Of a stretch of DNA of 64,000 nucleotides, positions 41,596 through 50,366 are shown in pieces (position 1 is the stretch's first letter; every line of letters starts with the position of its first letter). The notes below the pieces were generated by a model. It had not been told where the DNA came from. It saw only the letters and a list, made by a program, of their open reading frames with translations, and did not search any database. A program made the translations under genes and the position numbers. Origin of the DNA: Streptomyces sp. NBC_01451 (GTDB lineage: Bacteria > Actinomycetota > Actinomycetes > Streptomycetales > Streptomycetaceae); assembly GCF_036227485.1 (NCBI RefSeq), contig NZ_CP109479.1, positions 2,976,001 through 3,040,000 of the forward strand. Reading direction: 5' to 3'.

Positions 41596-42327
41596 TCACG
41601 CGTACTCGCCAATATCCTTGATCACGGCGAAGCCCAGCCCGTACGCACTCATCCCACGCCCGTACGCGCCCACGTGGACGCCCTCCTGGGTCGATCCGGC
41701 GAGGACCCAGCCGAACTCGGACTCGCGGTAGTGGAAGGGCGTAGGCACCCCGTCGACCGGGAGGGAGAGGGTGGACCAGTCATCGCCGCCGAGATCGTCC
41801 GCGAGGACCCACGCCGTCTCCGTCTGCTGGTCGAGCCAGTCGTCGCGCAGGGTGTGGTCCATCTGACCGGGCCAGGTGAAGGACAGCAGCCCCACACCGG
41901 CCAGCCAGGCCGCCGACGAGACCGAGGTGGCCTCCAGCAGCCCCGTGCCGTCCGCGCTGCGCCGTACGGGGTTCGCGGCCACGGTGACCACCACCGCGAA
42001 CCGCTCCTTGTCCTCCCCGATGGTCTCGTGCCGTACGGAGGGTTCGTCGCCGTGCCCGATCGAACCGTGCTCGACGGCGCCGTCGGCCGCCGTACCCACC
42101 TGCATCAGCCAGCGCGGTCCCGTGAAGGCCTCGTCGAGGCCGTACCAGGGGAAGGGCGCCAGCAGATAGCCGTCGACCGTGCGCCGGGCGGAGGGGACCT
42201 GTTGTCCGCCCTCCGCGGCCGGCGCCTGCGCGCCCACCCGACTTGTCGTCTCCATGTGTCCGGACGCCTCCTCGTTCTCGTCGGGCCGGAGCGGCCCGCC
42301 CCCCATCGGGCGGCGTTGTTCGCCCAT
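41596..42327 (-). CDS. Conserved hypothetical cytosolic protein
   Basis: 243 aa if ATG 42327 is used (GTGGGG upstream); ATG 42255, with GGAGG 11 bases upstream, is the alternative. Has VDGYLLAPFPWYGLDEAF, ERFAVVVTVAANPVRR and PTPFHYRESEFGWVL. It is rich in aromatic residues and looks like a compact alpha/beta domain. No family recognised. Located between mrp and tatB. Confidence 0.6.
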   Translation of the reverse strand: MGEQRRPMGGGPLRPDENEEASGHMETTSRVGAQAPAAEGGQQVPSARRTVDGYLLAPFPWYGLDEAFTGPRWLMQVGTAADGAVEHGSIGHGDEPSVRHETIGEDKERFAVVVTVAANPVRRSADGTGLLEATSVSSAAWLAGVGLLSFTWPGQMDHTLRDDWLDQQTETAWVLADDLGGDDWSTLSLPVDGVPTPFHYRESEFGWVLAGSTQEGVHVGAYGRGMSAYGLGFAVIKDIGEYA

Positions 42328-42474
42328 GTACGGCCCCACAACAACTCGGCAGCATAGCCACACCGCTCCGAGCAGCAGGGAAAGCGCCCGGCGCGCGGGC
42401 CGCGCGGACGTCCGGATCAGGCCGTCAGAGGCCCGGTCGGAGTATGAGACACGTCACGCGCGGGCCTACGACGG

Positions 42475-42909
42475 TCAGGTGGCGTCCGCGTCGAAGGGCG
42501 GGCGCTCGTCCGGCTCGGGCTTCTTCGTCATGTCGACGGTGCCACCGGAGGAACCCGACGTGCTGGAGGAGGACGACGTGTCCGACTCGCGGCCGTGGAC
42601 CGCGTCCGTGACCTCGGCCATCTCCTTCTTCAGGTCGAAGCCGTTGCGGATCTCCTTGAGCCCCAGCTCGTCGTTGTCCAGGTGCTTGCGGATGAACGTC
42701 TTGGGGTTCAGGTCCTCGAACTCGAAGTCCTTGAACTCGGGGCCCAGCTCCGAGCGGATGTCTTCCTTCGCGCCCTCCGAGAACTCCCGGATCTTGCGGA
42801 TGGTGCGCGTGACGTCCTGGATCATCTTCGGAAGCTTCTCCGGACCGAAGACGAGCACGGCGAGGAGCACGAGCGTCACCAGCTCGAGCGGTCCTATGTC
42901 ATTGAACAC
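42475..42909 (-). CDS. tatB: Sec-independent protein translocase TatB
   Basis: 144 aa from GTG 42909 with AAGGAG seven bases upstream. One N-terminal TM helix (about 7-21), the FGPEKLPK hinge, an amphipathic helix (IQDVTRTIRKIREFSEGA), then an acidic tail with a Ser-run. With TatA and TatC it exports folded proteins with twin-arginine signals. Next to htrA and the ECF sigma module, in the same order as in mycobacteria. Confidence 0.92.
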   Translation of the reverse strand: MFNDIGPLELVTLVLLAVLVFGPEKLPKMIQDVTRTIRKIREFSEGAKEDIRSELGPEFKDFEFEDLNPKTFIRKHLDNDELGLKEIRNGFDLKKEMAEVTDAVHGRESDTSSSSSTSGSSGGTVDMTKKPEPDERPPFDADAT

Positions 42910-43118
42910 CTGAAGCTCCTTGCGATGTCCTCGGCCCTCGGCCCTCGGTGGTCCGTGCGGTCTTCGCGGTCTTCCGTGGTCCGGGCCGGTTCCACGGTAC
43001 CCGGCCATCCTGTCCCACCGGTACCGTCCCGGGGCCCAAGAGTGGGTGTACACGAGCGGTTTTCCGGGATGTTTGCCTTGTGGGAGCCGGTGAGGGCCCG
43101 CCGTCTGTGAAGTTTCTG

Positions 43119-44900
43119 TCAGTTGCCGCCGGAGGAGCCCAGGACGAGGGAGACCGTCCGTTGCCTGCCTCCGCGCAGCAGGGACAGTTCCAGCCGGTCG
43201 CCGGGACGTTGGGCGCGGATCCTGACGATCAGCTCCTCACCGGAGTGGACCCGCCGCCCGTCGACCACGGTGATGACGTCACCGGCCTGTAGTCCCGCCC
43301 GGTCGCCGGGGCCGCCCTTGGTCACCGGGGGCCCGCCGTCGTTGCCCTGCGTGCCCACGCGGGCGCCGTCGCCGGTGTAGTCCATGTCGAGGGTGACGCC
43401 GATGACGGGGTGGGTCGCCCTGCCGGTGTTGATGAGTTCCTCGGCGACGCGCCTGCCCTGGTTGATGGGGATGGCGAACCCGAGCCCGATCGAACCGGCC
43501 TGTGTGCCGTCCAGCCCCGAGCCGCCGTCGGCGGAACGGATCGCGGAGTTGATCCCGACGACCCTGGCCTCGGTGTCCAGCAGTGGCCCGCCGGAGTTGC
43601 CCGGGTTGATGGACGCGTCGGTCTGGAGCGCGTCGACGTACGAGACGTCGCTGCCGTCCCCGCTCTCGCCCCCGGCGGTGATGGGCCGTTCCTTGGCGCT
43701 GATGATGCCGGAGGTGACGGTGTTGGCGAGGTCGAAGGGGGCCCCGATGGCGACGACGGGATCGCCGACCACCACGTTGTCGGAGTTCCCGAGGACCACG
43801 GGCCGGAGCCCGTCGACCCCGCTCACCCTGACGACGGCGAGGTCATAGCCGCTGTCCCGCCCGACGACCTCGGCCTCGGCGGTCTCACCGCCGCTGAACG
43901 TCACCGTCACCTTGCCGTCGGCACCGGCGGCCTCGACGACGTGGTTGTTGGTGAGGATGTGTCCCCGACCGTCGAGCACGAACCCGGTTCCGGTGCCCTC
44001 CGCGCCGCCGCCGCGCACATGCAGTGTCACCACGCTGGGCAGCGCCCGCGCGGCGATCCCGGCCACGCTGTCCGGTGCCCGTCCGACGGACTCGTCCCTG
44101 TCCGTCTGCGACAGCCGAATGCGGTCGCCGTCCCCGTCATGGCGCTCCAGATAGGACCCGACGGCCCCGCCGATGCCCCCGGAGAGCAGCGCGAGCAGCA
44201 GGGCCCCGACGACCAGCGCGCGCCTGCGCGGCCTCGGCCGGCCGTCGACAGGGACGGCTCCGTTCTGCTGGAGAGGGGACGGCGCGACGGGCGCCCACGG
44301 GTCGTAGCGGCGCCAGGGGTCGTCGGCGGGCGCCAGGGGCTCCGGTACGGCCGTACCGTGCGCCGGGGTCACCACGGGGTGCTGGACCGGCGGAGCGGGC
44401 GCCCAGGGGCCGGGGTGGCCGTACGGCGGGGTGCTGTAGGGATCGGGGTCGTGCAAGGAATCAGGGTCCCGCAGGGGTGCGGGGTCATGCAGCAGTGCGG
44501 GGTCATGCAGGGGTTCAGGGCCATGCAGGGGTGCGGCGGGGTCGTGCGGGGGCGCGGGGTCCGCCTGGACGGCGGGTACGGGTCCGGGTGCCGCTACGGG
44601 CAGCGGCAGCTCGAAGTCCCCTTCGTCGCCGGCGTCCTCACCGGCACCGCCCCCGGCGCCACTGCCGCCGGCCTCACCGGGCAGTGCCCGGGGCCGCACC
44701 AACTCGAAGTCGCCCCCGGTGTCGGCCCCTGTGCCGGTCCCGGCGTCGGCTCGGGCCGTTCCCGCCCCGGACTCTCCCTCACCGGGAGCCGGAGCTGGGG
44801 CCGGAGCCTCCTGACCCGAGGCCGGCTCATCCTGACCGGGCGCCGATCGCCCGCCGGGCCGGCTCCACCAGTTGGCCTTCGCGGGCTTCCCCTCGTCCAT
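43119..44900 (-). CDS. HtrA/DegP-type membrane-anchored serine protease with PDZ domain
   Basis: 593 aa from ATG 44900. A cytosolic Pro/Ala/Asp-rich segment (1-220), one TM helix (about 225-247), then a trypsin domain with His320 (TNNHVV), Asp353 (GYDLAVV) and Ser436 (NPGNSGGPL), and a C-terminal PDZ domain (GDRAGLQAGDVITVVDG). The active site faces outside the membrane. HtrA proteases degrade or process misfolded surface proteins. Sits directly after the anti-sigma and sigma genes, and is the likely equivalent of Rv1223. Confidence 0.9.
   Translation of the reverse strand: MDEGKPAKANWWSRPGGRSAPGQDEPASGQEAPAPAPAPGEGESGAGTARADAGTGTGADTGGDFELVRPRALPGEAGGSGAGGGAGEDAGDEGDFELPLPVAAPGPVPAVQADPAPPHDPAAPLHGPEPLHDPALLHDPAPLRDPDSLHDPDPYSTPPYGHPGPWAPAPPVQHPVVTPAHGTAVPEPLAPADDPWRRYDPWAPVAPSPLQQNGAVPVDGRPRPRRRALVVGALLLALLSGGIGGAVGSYLERHDGDGDRIRLSQTDRDESVGRAPDSVAGIAARALPSVVTLHVRGGGAEGTGTGFVLDGRGHILTNNHVVEAAGADGKVTVTFSGGETAEAEVVGRDSGYDLAVVRVSGVDGLRPVVLGNSDNVVVGDPVVAIGAPFDLANTVTSGIISAKERPITAGGESGDGSDVSYVDALQTDASINPGNSGGPLLDTEARVVGINSAIRSADGGSGLDGTQAGSIGLGFAIPINQGRRVAEELINTGRATHPVIGVTLDMDYTGDGARVGTQGNDGGPPVTKGGPGDRAGLQAGDVITVVDGRRVHSGEELIVRIRAQRPGDRLELSLLRGGRQRTVSLVLGSSGGN
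44447..44560. repeat. Degenerate 18-bp repeats in the htrA cytosolic segment
   Basis: Units related to GGGGTCATGCAGGGGTGC (plus strand) recur about six times and encode LHDPA/LLHDPAPLRDP on the minus strand. Divergent copies, always in frame. Confidence 0.75.
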
Positions 44901-45042
44901 GCTCTCCCCACACCTGGCCCGCCTGACGGCTCGTCGGCGCTGGCCGAGGGCCGCCGACGCCGCGAACCGCCGCTCCGCCGACCGCTGTTGTGCGGACCGC
45001 CGGTGCGCGGTCCGCACCTCGGATTCAACCAGGTTCGTGGGA

Positions 45043-46050
45043 TCAGCGGACGGTGTCCGACATGGACGGGGAACCGGACGGTGAGGGTGAGGGTGATGAG
45101 TCGGGCGCCGGTGCCGTGAGCAGGCCCTGGACCGCCGACTCGGGCGCCGTCGACCAGGAGGTCAGGGCGACCTGCGGGGCCGTCAGCGGGCGTATGAGCG
45201 GGGACAGCACAGCGGCGGCGGCCACGACCGGCGCGGTCAGCTGGTGCATGGCCTCGCGCTCCCGGCCCCCGGAGGGCGGTGCCGGGATGCCCGGCAGCAG
45301 CGGCGCGGACACCTCCGTCGGCGCCACCGGTGACTGTCCGAACGTCCCCTGCCCCATTCCCTGGGAGAACAGCGGACCGACCGTCCGGCGCCGCTGGCTG
45401 TCAGGAACCGTGGAGGTCCCCCCGCCCTGCGGACGCATCGGCGTCACATTGCTGCCCCCGGCGGTGCCCCGGGCGTCCGTCGTGTCACCGGGAACGCCCG
45501 TCGACACACCGCCCAGCGCGATCGCGGCCAACGACACCGCGCCGGCGGCGGCGAAGGCGAACCGGAGGCTGCGCGAGGACGACCGGTCGGCATAGTGACG
45601 GCCGACGTCGTGGATGCGGAAGCCACGGCCGGGAGCGGACGGGAGCACCGAGGTGTGCGGCCGGGCGGGAACGTACCCGAACCCCTCCCCCTTCACCCCG
45701 AAGACTCCTGAGCCGGCTCCTGGGCTTCCGGGGAAGCCGGAGAGCCCGTCGGTGAATCCTCCCCCGCCCAGCGGAGAGCCGCCGGAGTCGGAATCACCTC
45801 CGCCGGGAAGGCCCTGCAAGCGGGCCAGGAAGCTCTCGGAGGGTGGTGGCGGAGCCATCTCCGCGAAGACGTTCTTCAGACGGCGCTGTGCGTCGGCCTC
45901 GGCCTTGCACTTCGCGCAGGTGGCCAGGTGCGCCAGGACGCGCTCACGCGTCTCATGACCGAGTTCCCCGTCCACGAGGGCGGAGAGCCGGTCTCCCAGA
46001 TGCTGCTCGGCGAGTCGACGCTCGGCAGAGTACGGCCGTGATGCACTCAC
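45043..46050 (-). CDS. Zinc-binding anti-sigma factor (RseA/ZAS family)
   Basis: 335 aa from GTG 46050, overlapping the sigma stop by 4 bp. The ZAS zinc motif His41-x3-Cys45-x2-Cys48 (HLATCAKC) is in the cytosolic N-terminus. After a Gly/Pro-rich linker there is one TM helix (about 160-180, [21 protein letters not shown] in part) and a Pro/Ser/Thr-rich extracytoplasmic tail. It should hold the ECF sigma inactive until an envelope or redox signal acts; the adjacent HtrA could take part in proteolysis of the anti-sigma, though that is inference. Confidence 0.88.
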   Translation of the reverse strand: MSASRPYSAERRLAEQHLGDRLSALVDGELGHETRERVLAHLATCAKCKAEADAQRRLKNVFAEMAPPPPSESFLARLQGLPGGGDSDSGGSPLGGGGFTDGLSGFPGSPGAGSGVFGVKGEGFGYVPARPHTSVLPSAPGRGFRIHDVGRHYADRSSSRSLRFAFAAAGAVSLAAIALGGVSTGVPGDTTDARGTAGGSNVTPMRPQGGGTSTVPDSQRRRTVGPLFSQGMGQGTFGQSPVAPTEVSAPLLPGIPAPPSGGREREAMHQLTAPVVAAAAVLSPLIRPLTAPQVALTSWSTAPESAVQGLLTAPAPDSSPSPSPSGSPSMSDTVR

Positions 46051-46820
46051 GCGGTCGCGCCCCCTCCTCCCAGCGCGGCCACCCGTGGCACCGCGAAGCG
46101 GCGCTCGGCACGGGCCTCCGGAGAGCGGTGCGCGAGGGCCTTGCGGAGCTGGGAGCGGCCTCGGTGGATACGGGAGCGGACGGTGCCGAGCTTCACGCCG
46201 AGAGTCGCGGCGATCTCCTCGTACGACAGTCCCTCGATGTCGCACAGGACGACGGCGGCGCGGAACTCCGGCGCCAGCGTGTCCAGCGCCTGCTGGACGT
46301 CCGCGTCGAAGTGCGCGTCGTTGAAGACCTGCTGCGGGGAAGGCTCGCGGCTGGGCAGGCGCTCGGCCGCGTCGTCGCCGAGGGCGTCGAAGCGGATGCG
46401 CTGCTTGCGGCGGACCATGTCCAGGAAGAGGTTGGTGGTGATGCGGTGCAGCCAGCCCTCGAAGGTGCCGGGCGTGTACGTCGACAGCGAGCGGAAGACG
46501 CGGACGAAGACCTCCTGCGTGAGGTCCTCGGCGTCGTGCTGGTTGCCCGTCAGGCGGTAGGCCAGGCGGTAGACGCGGCCGCTGTGCGTGCTGACGATCT
46601 CCTCCCACGAGGGCGGAGTCCACGCCTGCCCGTCCGCGTCGGTGGAGAAGGTCGCGGTCTGGGCTCGGTCAGCGGCGTGGCTGGGGTCAGCAGCGGTGTT
46701 GTTCACGGATTTCGGCCTACCCGCTGATCCGAGAAGGCGCCTCAGCGCTCCTCCCCGATCCACAGGCGCAGCCGCACCTCCCCTGTCGGCTCTGGTGGTG
46801 TCCAGTGGAGCCCCTACCAT
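46047..46820 (-). CDS. ECF sigma factor, orthologous in context to mycobacterial SigE
   Basis: 257 aa from ATG 46820 (GAGG five bases upstream). Sigma-2 region about 72-140 ([20 protein letters not shown], then [19 protein letters not shown]) and sigma-4 about 168-230 ([29 protein letters not shown]) are close to M. tuberculosis SigE as I remember it. Other in-frame starts exist at 46943 and 46958; mycobacterial SigE is also made from several starts. It is co-transcribed with its anti-sigma. It is not the Streptomyces gene named sigE, so no symbol is given. Confidence 0.9.
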   Translation of the reverse strand: MVGAPLDTTRADRGGAAAPVDRGGALRRLLGSAGRPKSVNNTAADPSHAADRAQTATFSTDADGQAWTPPSWEEIVSTHSGRVYRLAYRLTGNQHDAEDLTQEVFVRVFRSLSTYTPGTFEGWLHRITTNLFLDMVRRKQRIRFDALGDDAAERLPSREPSPQQVFNDAHFDADVQQALDTLAPEFRAAVVLCDIEGLSYEEIAATLGVKLGTVRSRIHRGRSQLRKALAHRSPEARAERRFAVPRVAALGGGGATA

Positions 46821-47078
46821 AGCCACCTCGCCCGTTAGCTCCGGATAAGCGGTTTTCTGAGAAATTGATGTACGCCGACCCGGCTCCCACGGCCGTTCCA
46901 GCAGCTGCACCGAGTTCTCCGTATTCACCGTGTGCCGGCTCATCAGCTCATCCCCCATGTAGTCGCCCTGTCTGCACCACCTCGTCCCGCACCCCTCTAA
47001 ACGACTGGTCCCATCTGCGGGTTCCCGGGCGCAACGGATACAGTCACGCCCAGGCAACCGCGGGGACAGGAGAGGGTC

Positions 47079-47711
47079 ATTACCGGCAACCGGCAGACGA
47101 GCTGGGCGTTCGCCGACGCCTTTGTCGCCGAGGACGAAGCACTGCGCTGGGCCCGTGACCGGGCCCGCGAGGCAGGGCTGCGCTCAGTGGCGCCCAGCAC
47201 GGGTGCCGCGCTACGGCTGCTGGCCGCCTCGGTGGACGCGAAAGCGGTGGCGGAGATCGGGACCGGGACGGGCGTCTCGGGGATGTACCTCCTCCAGGGC
47301 ATGCGCCCGGACGGCGTCCTGACGACGGTCGACCCCGAGCCGGACCACCAGCAGTTCGCCCGCCAGGCCTTCCGGGCGTCCGGCTTCGCCAGCAACCGCG
47401 CCCGCTTCATCCCCGGCCGCGCCCTGGACGTGCTGCCCCGGCTCACGGACGCGGGCTACGACCTCGTCTTCTGCGACGGCGACCGGCTGGAGTGCCTGGA
47501 CTATCTAGCTGAATCGTTGCGTCTGCTCCGTACGGGTGGCCTGGTGGTTTTCGAGGGCGTCTTCGCCAACGGCAGGACCGTCGACTCGGGGCCCCAGCCC
47601 ACCGAGGTCATACGGCTGCGGGAGCTGCTGCGCGCCGTGCGCGAGAGCCAGGAACTGGTGCCGTCCCTGCTGCCCGTGGGCGACGGCCTGCTGTGCGCGG
47701 TCAAGCGCTGA
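47079..47711 (+). CDS. SAM-dependent O-methyltransferase (Rv1220c-like), probable ATT start
   Basis: 210 aa if it starts at ATT 47079. AGGAG lies six bases before this codon, and the N-terminal helix [20 protein letters not shown] is part of the family, so the later GTG at 47187 would remove needed structure. No ATG, GTG or TTG is in frame at the right place. SAM motif [11 protein letters not shown], followed by [13 protein letters not shown] and [10 protein letters not shown]. Catechol-O-methyltransferase-like fold; substrate unknown. It is divergent from the ECF sigma, as in mycobacteria. Confidence 0.85.
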   Translation: MTGNRQTSWAFADAFVAEDEALRWARDRAREAGLRSVAPSTGAALRLLAASVDAKAVAEIGTGTGVSGMYLLQGMRPDGVLTTVDPEPDHQQFARQAFRASGFASNRARFIPGRALDVLPRLTDAGYDLVFCDGDRLECLDYLAESLRLLRTGGLVVFEGVFANGRTVDSGPQPTEVIRLRELLRAVRESQELVPSLLPVGDGLLCAVKR

Positions 47712-47790
47712 GCACTCGCGTCCCGCGGCGCACGGACGGGCAGACGGAAGGACAGGCACACGGGCAGACGACAGACGGGCTGCAGAACAG

Positions 47791-47824
47791 TGCCCCGGCA
47801 CCGTATGTTCACGGTGCCGGGGCA
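47791..47824. terminator. Bidirectional hairpin between O-methyltransferase and DUF3117 genes
   Basis: Perfect 14-bp stem TGCCCCGGCACCGT/complement with loop ATGTTC, in a convergent gap. Confidence 0.85.
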
Positions 47825-47852
47825 GCTGAAAGGGTATGGACGCGTCCGCGCG

Positions 47853-48020
47853 TCAGCCGACGACCTTCTTGAGGGCATCGCCCAGCGCGTCGGCCTCGTC
47901 AGGGGTCAGCTCGACGACGAGTCGACCGCCGCCTTCGAGCGGAACGCGCATGACAATGCCCCGCCCCTCCTTTGTCACCTCGAGCGGGCCATCGCCCGTC
48001 CGCGGCTTCATGGCCGCCAT
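47853..48020 (-). CDS. DUF3117 small conserved protein
   Basis: 55 aa from ATG 48020 with AGGAAGGGGAA upstream. MAAMKPRTGDGPLEVTKEG and RGIVMRVPLEGGGRLVVEL are nearly the same as the mycobacterial homologue Rv1211 as I recall it. A role as a calmodulin-like protein has been proposed for that homologue, but is not well supported by the sequence here, which has no EF-hand. One of the most conserved small actinobacterial proteins. Confidence 0.92.
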   Translation of the reverse strand: MAAMKPRTGDGPLEVTKEGRGIVMRVPLEGGGRLVVELTPDEADALGDALKKVVG

Positions 48021-48400
48021 GCTCGTTCCCCTTCCTGAAACCAGCTCATCGTCGCCGACGGCCCCTTGGGAGGGCACGCGCTTCCCCTCATGAGAGGCAC
48101 GTCACCGGCATCGAACACATTGCTTCCCAGCCATTATCCCGCATCTCAGGACCCTATGACCAACATCAGTCGGCATCGCTTGGGCAACGCGCGCGATCAA
48201 AACCACTCAATTCGGCGGTGTGACTGCGATACTTCGCCGCCGCGCGCGCTCTCGGCCGACCGAGACCGAACCGGAATTCTTTGACGCAGGTCACATGACC
48301 GGTCCTCTCCTCTGCGCGTGATCTCCGCCATGCTGTCATGGGACGAGTACGTACTGATCAGTACGCAGGACGACGCAGCCGCGACACCGGAGGGGACCCC
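48021..48400. other. Intergenic: divergent promoters of DUF3117 and enoyl-CoA hydratase genes
   Basis: 380 bp. On the minus strand GATAAT (48138-48133) with TTGGTC (48163-48158), spacing 19, may serve the DUF3117 gene. On the plus strand TTGACG lies at 48279-48284, followed by an inverted repeat GGTCA-CA-TGACC (48287-48298) and the perfect palindrome at 48350-48365. No other gene seen. Confidence 0.5.
48350..48365. promoter_or_regulatory. Perfect 16-bp palindrome, operator candidate
   Basis: CGTACTGATCAGTACG is identical to its reverse complement and lies 35 bp before the enoyl-CoA hydratase start. Length and symmetry fit a TetR- or MarR-type regulator. No regulator gene is adjacent. Confidence 0.6.
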
Positions 48401-49204
48401 ATGGCCGACACCGTGCTCTACGAGGTGCACGACGGGCTGGCGACGATCACACTGAACCGCCCCGAGGCGATGAACGCGCTGAGCATCGCGACCAAGGTCG
48501 CACTCCGCGAGGCGGTCCAGGCAGCGGCCACGGACGAAGCCGTACGGGCGGTACTGCTGACCGCCGCCGGCGACCGGGCGTTCTGCGTGGGCCAGGACCT
48601 CAAGGAACACATCGGGCTGCTGGCCGCCGACCGCGCGGCCGGCACGGGCCAGACCATGACGACGGTCCGGGAGCACTACAACCCCATCGTGCGGGCGCTG
48701 ACGAGCATGCCCAAGCCGGTGGTGGCGGGCGTCAACGGCGTCGCGGCTGGGGCCGGCTTCGGCTTCGCACTCGCCGCCGACTACCGGGTCGTGGCGGACA
48801 CGGCAGCCTTCAACACGTCGTTCGCGGGCGTGGCGCTGACCGCCGACTCGGGGGTCTCCTGGACGCTCCCGCGCGTGGTGGGCCCCGGCCGCGCCGCCGA
48901 CCTGCTCCTGTTCCCGCGCAGCGTCAAGGCGCAGGAGGCGTACGAGCTGGGCATCGCGAACCGGGTCGTCCCGGCGGCGGAGCTGCGGGCCGAGGCCGAG
49001 AAGACGGCACGGGCCCTGGCCGAGGGCCCCACGGTGGCGTACGCGGCCCTCAAGGAGGCCATGGCGTACGGGTTCACCCACTCCCTCGCGGAGACCCTGG
49101 AGAAGGAGGACGAACTCCAGGCACGCGCGGGCGCGTCGGAGGACCACGCGATCGCGGTGCAGGCGTTCGTCAACAAGGAGAAGGCGAAGTACCTGGGGCG
49201 TTAG
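48401..49204 (+). CDS. Enoyl-CoA hydratase/isomerase (PaaG-like)
   Basis: 267 aa from ATG 48401 with GGAGGGG upstream. Crotonase fold: AFCVGQDLKEH, oxyanion-hole NGVAAGAGFGFALAADYRV, and FAGVALTADSGVSWTLPRVVG. At the catalytic glutamate position of true hydratases there is TADSG, with Asp as in isomerases such as PaaG (1,2-epoxyphenylacetyl-CoA isomerase). Role in CoA-dependent degradation of aromatic or fatty acids is likely but the substrate is not certain. Possibly regulated through the palindrome upstream. Confidence 0.88.
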   Translation: MADTVLYEVHDGLATITLNRPEAMNALSIATKVALREAVQAAATDEAVRAVLLTAAGDRAFCVGQDLKEHIGLLAADRAAGTGQTMTTVREHYNPIVRALTSMPKPVVAGVNGVAAGAGFGFALAADYRVVADTAAFNTSFAGVALTADSGVSWTLPRVVGPGRAADLLLFPRSVKAQEAYELGIANRVVPAAELRAEAEKTARALAEGPTVAYAALKEAMAYGFTHSLAETLEKEDELQARAGASEDHAIAVQAFVNKEKAKYLGR

Positions 49205-49235
49205 TCCGGGGCGGGAGCGCCGTCGGAGGCGTCCC

Positions 49236-49826
49236 TCACGGGGCGCTTCTCGCGACGCACGTCTCCAGGTGGTCGTCCACCAGTCCGCAGGCCTGCATCA
49301 GCGCGTACGCGGTCGTGGGGCCCACGAAGCGCAGCCCGCGCTTCTTCAGCGCCTTGGACAGGGCGGTCGACGCGTCGGTGACCGCGGGTACGTCGGCCAG
49401 GGTCCGCGGAGCCGGCCGGGAGGCCGCGTCCGGGGCGTGGGACCAGATCAGCTCGTCCAGTTCCCCCGGGGCCCACTCGGCCAGCACGCGCGCGTTGGCG
49501 ATCGTCGCGTCGACCTTCGCGCGGTTGCGGATGATGCCGGCGTCGGCGAGGAGCCGTTCGCGGTCGGTGTCCGTGAAGACCGCGACGGACGAGATCTTGA
49601 AGTCGGCGAAGGCGGTACGGAAGCCCGCCCGGCGGCGCAGGATGGTGATCCAGGAGAGGCCGGACTGGAAGGCCTCCAGGGAGAGCCGCTCGAAGAGGGC
49701 GTCGTCGCCGTGGACCGGGCGGCCCCACTCCTCGTCGTGGTACGCCACGTAGTCCTCGGTGGAGAGCGCCCAGGGGCAGCGCAGCGCCCCGTCGGGGCCG
49801 GCCAGGGCCACGCCGGCGTCGCTCAC
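49236..49826 (-). CDS. tag: DNA-3-methyladenine glycosylase I (Tag)
   Basis: 196 aa, GTG start at 49826 overlapping the DivIVA-motif gene by 4 bp. Signature RCPWALSTEDYVAYHDEEWG (near 16-35), SLEAFQSGLSW and GLVDDHLETC with Cys/His zinc ligands. It removes 3-methyladenine from alkylated DNA, starting base excision repair. Orthologue of mycobacterial TagA (Rv1210) by order. Confidence 0.92.
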   Translation of the reverse strand: MSDAGVALAGPDGALRCPWALSTEDYVAYHDEEWGRPVHGDDALFERLSLEAFQSGLSWITILRRRAGFRTAFADFKISSVAVFTDTDRERLLADAGIIRNRAKVDATIANARVLAEWAPGELDELIWSHAPDAASRPAPRTLADVPAVTDASTALSKALKKRGLRFVGPTTAYALMQACGLVDDHLETCVARSAP

Positions 49827-50173
49827 TGTTCGTTCCTCTCGGCCTGCTTGTCCATGCTGACCCGCGGCGCGGCCTGGGCGCCGGCCAGCGCGGACTCCAG
49901 GTCGGCGATACGGGCGTCCCGCTCGGCGAGTTCGGCACCGAGGCGGGTGAGCGCGTCGTCGACGTCCGACATGCGGTAGCCGCGGGCAGCGACCGGGAAG
50001 CGGAGGGACTCGACGTCGTCACGGCCCACCGGGCGGTCGGGCGGCAGCAGGTCCTGGAGCCGCTCGGGCGCGGCCTCCGGCAGAACGGCACTCTCGCCGC
50101 CGCCCAACACGGCCAGCGTCACGGCGGTGACCACGACGGCGAGCGCGACGACCAGGAACAAGAACATCAACAT
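49823..50173 (-). CDS. Membrane protein with DivIVA-like motif
   Basis: 116 aa from ATG 50173 (50167 also possible). One N-terminal TM helix (1-22, LMFLFLVVALAVVVTAVTL), a linker, then FPVAARGYRMSDVDDALTRL, the short DivIVA motif, followed by a coiled coil (ELAERDARIADLESAL). Overlaps the tag start by 4 bp. Small proteins of this type occur widely in actinobacteria; function unknown, perhaps polar or septal localisation. Confidence 0.8.
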   Translation of the reverse strand: MLMFLFLVVALAVVVTAVTLAVLGGGESAVLPEAAPERLQDLLPPDRPVGRDDVESLRFPVAARGYRMSDVDDALTRLGAELAERDARIADLESALAGAQAAPRVSMDKQAERNEQ

Positions 50174-50366
50174 CGCTGGGTCCCCACGGGATTCGGATGG
50201 ATCGGGTTGAACGGATGGATCGGGTTGATCAGGTTGATCGGCGGGCCTGTGCCGCATGCGGCAGGGTCCGATCGTGCCATGCGAGTCTGGCAGTTATGGT
50301 CGCAGGCAGCCGAATACAGGGCTGATTGCCGGGCCGGGCACAGGAACGTACTGGGAGACGCACACG

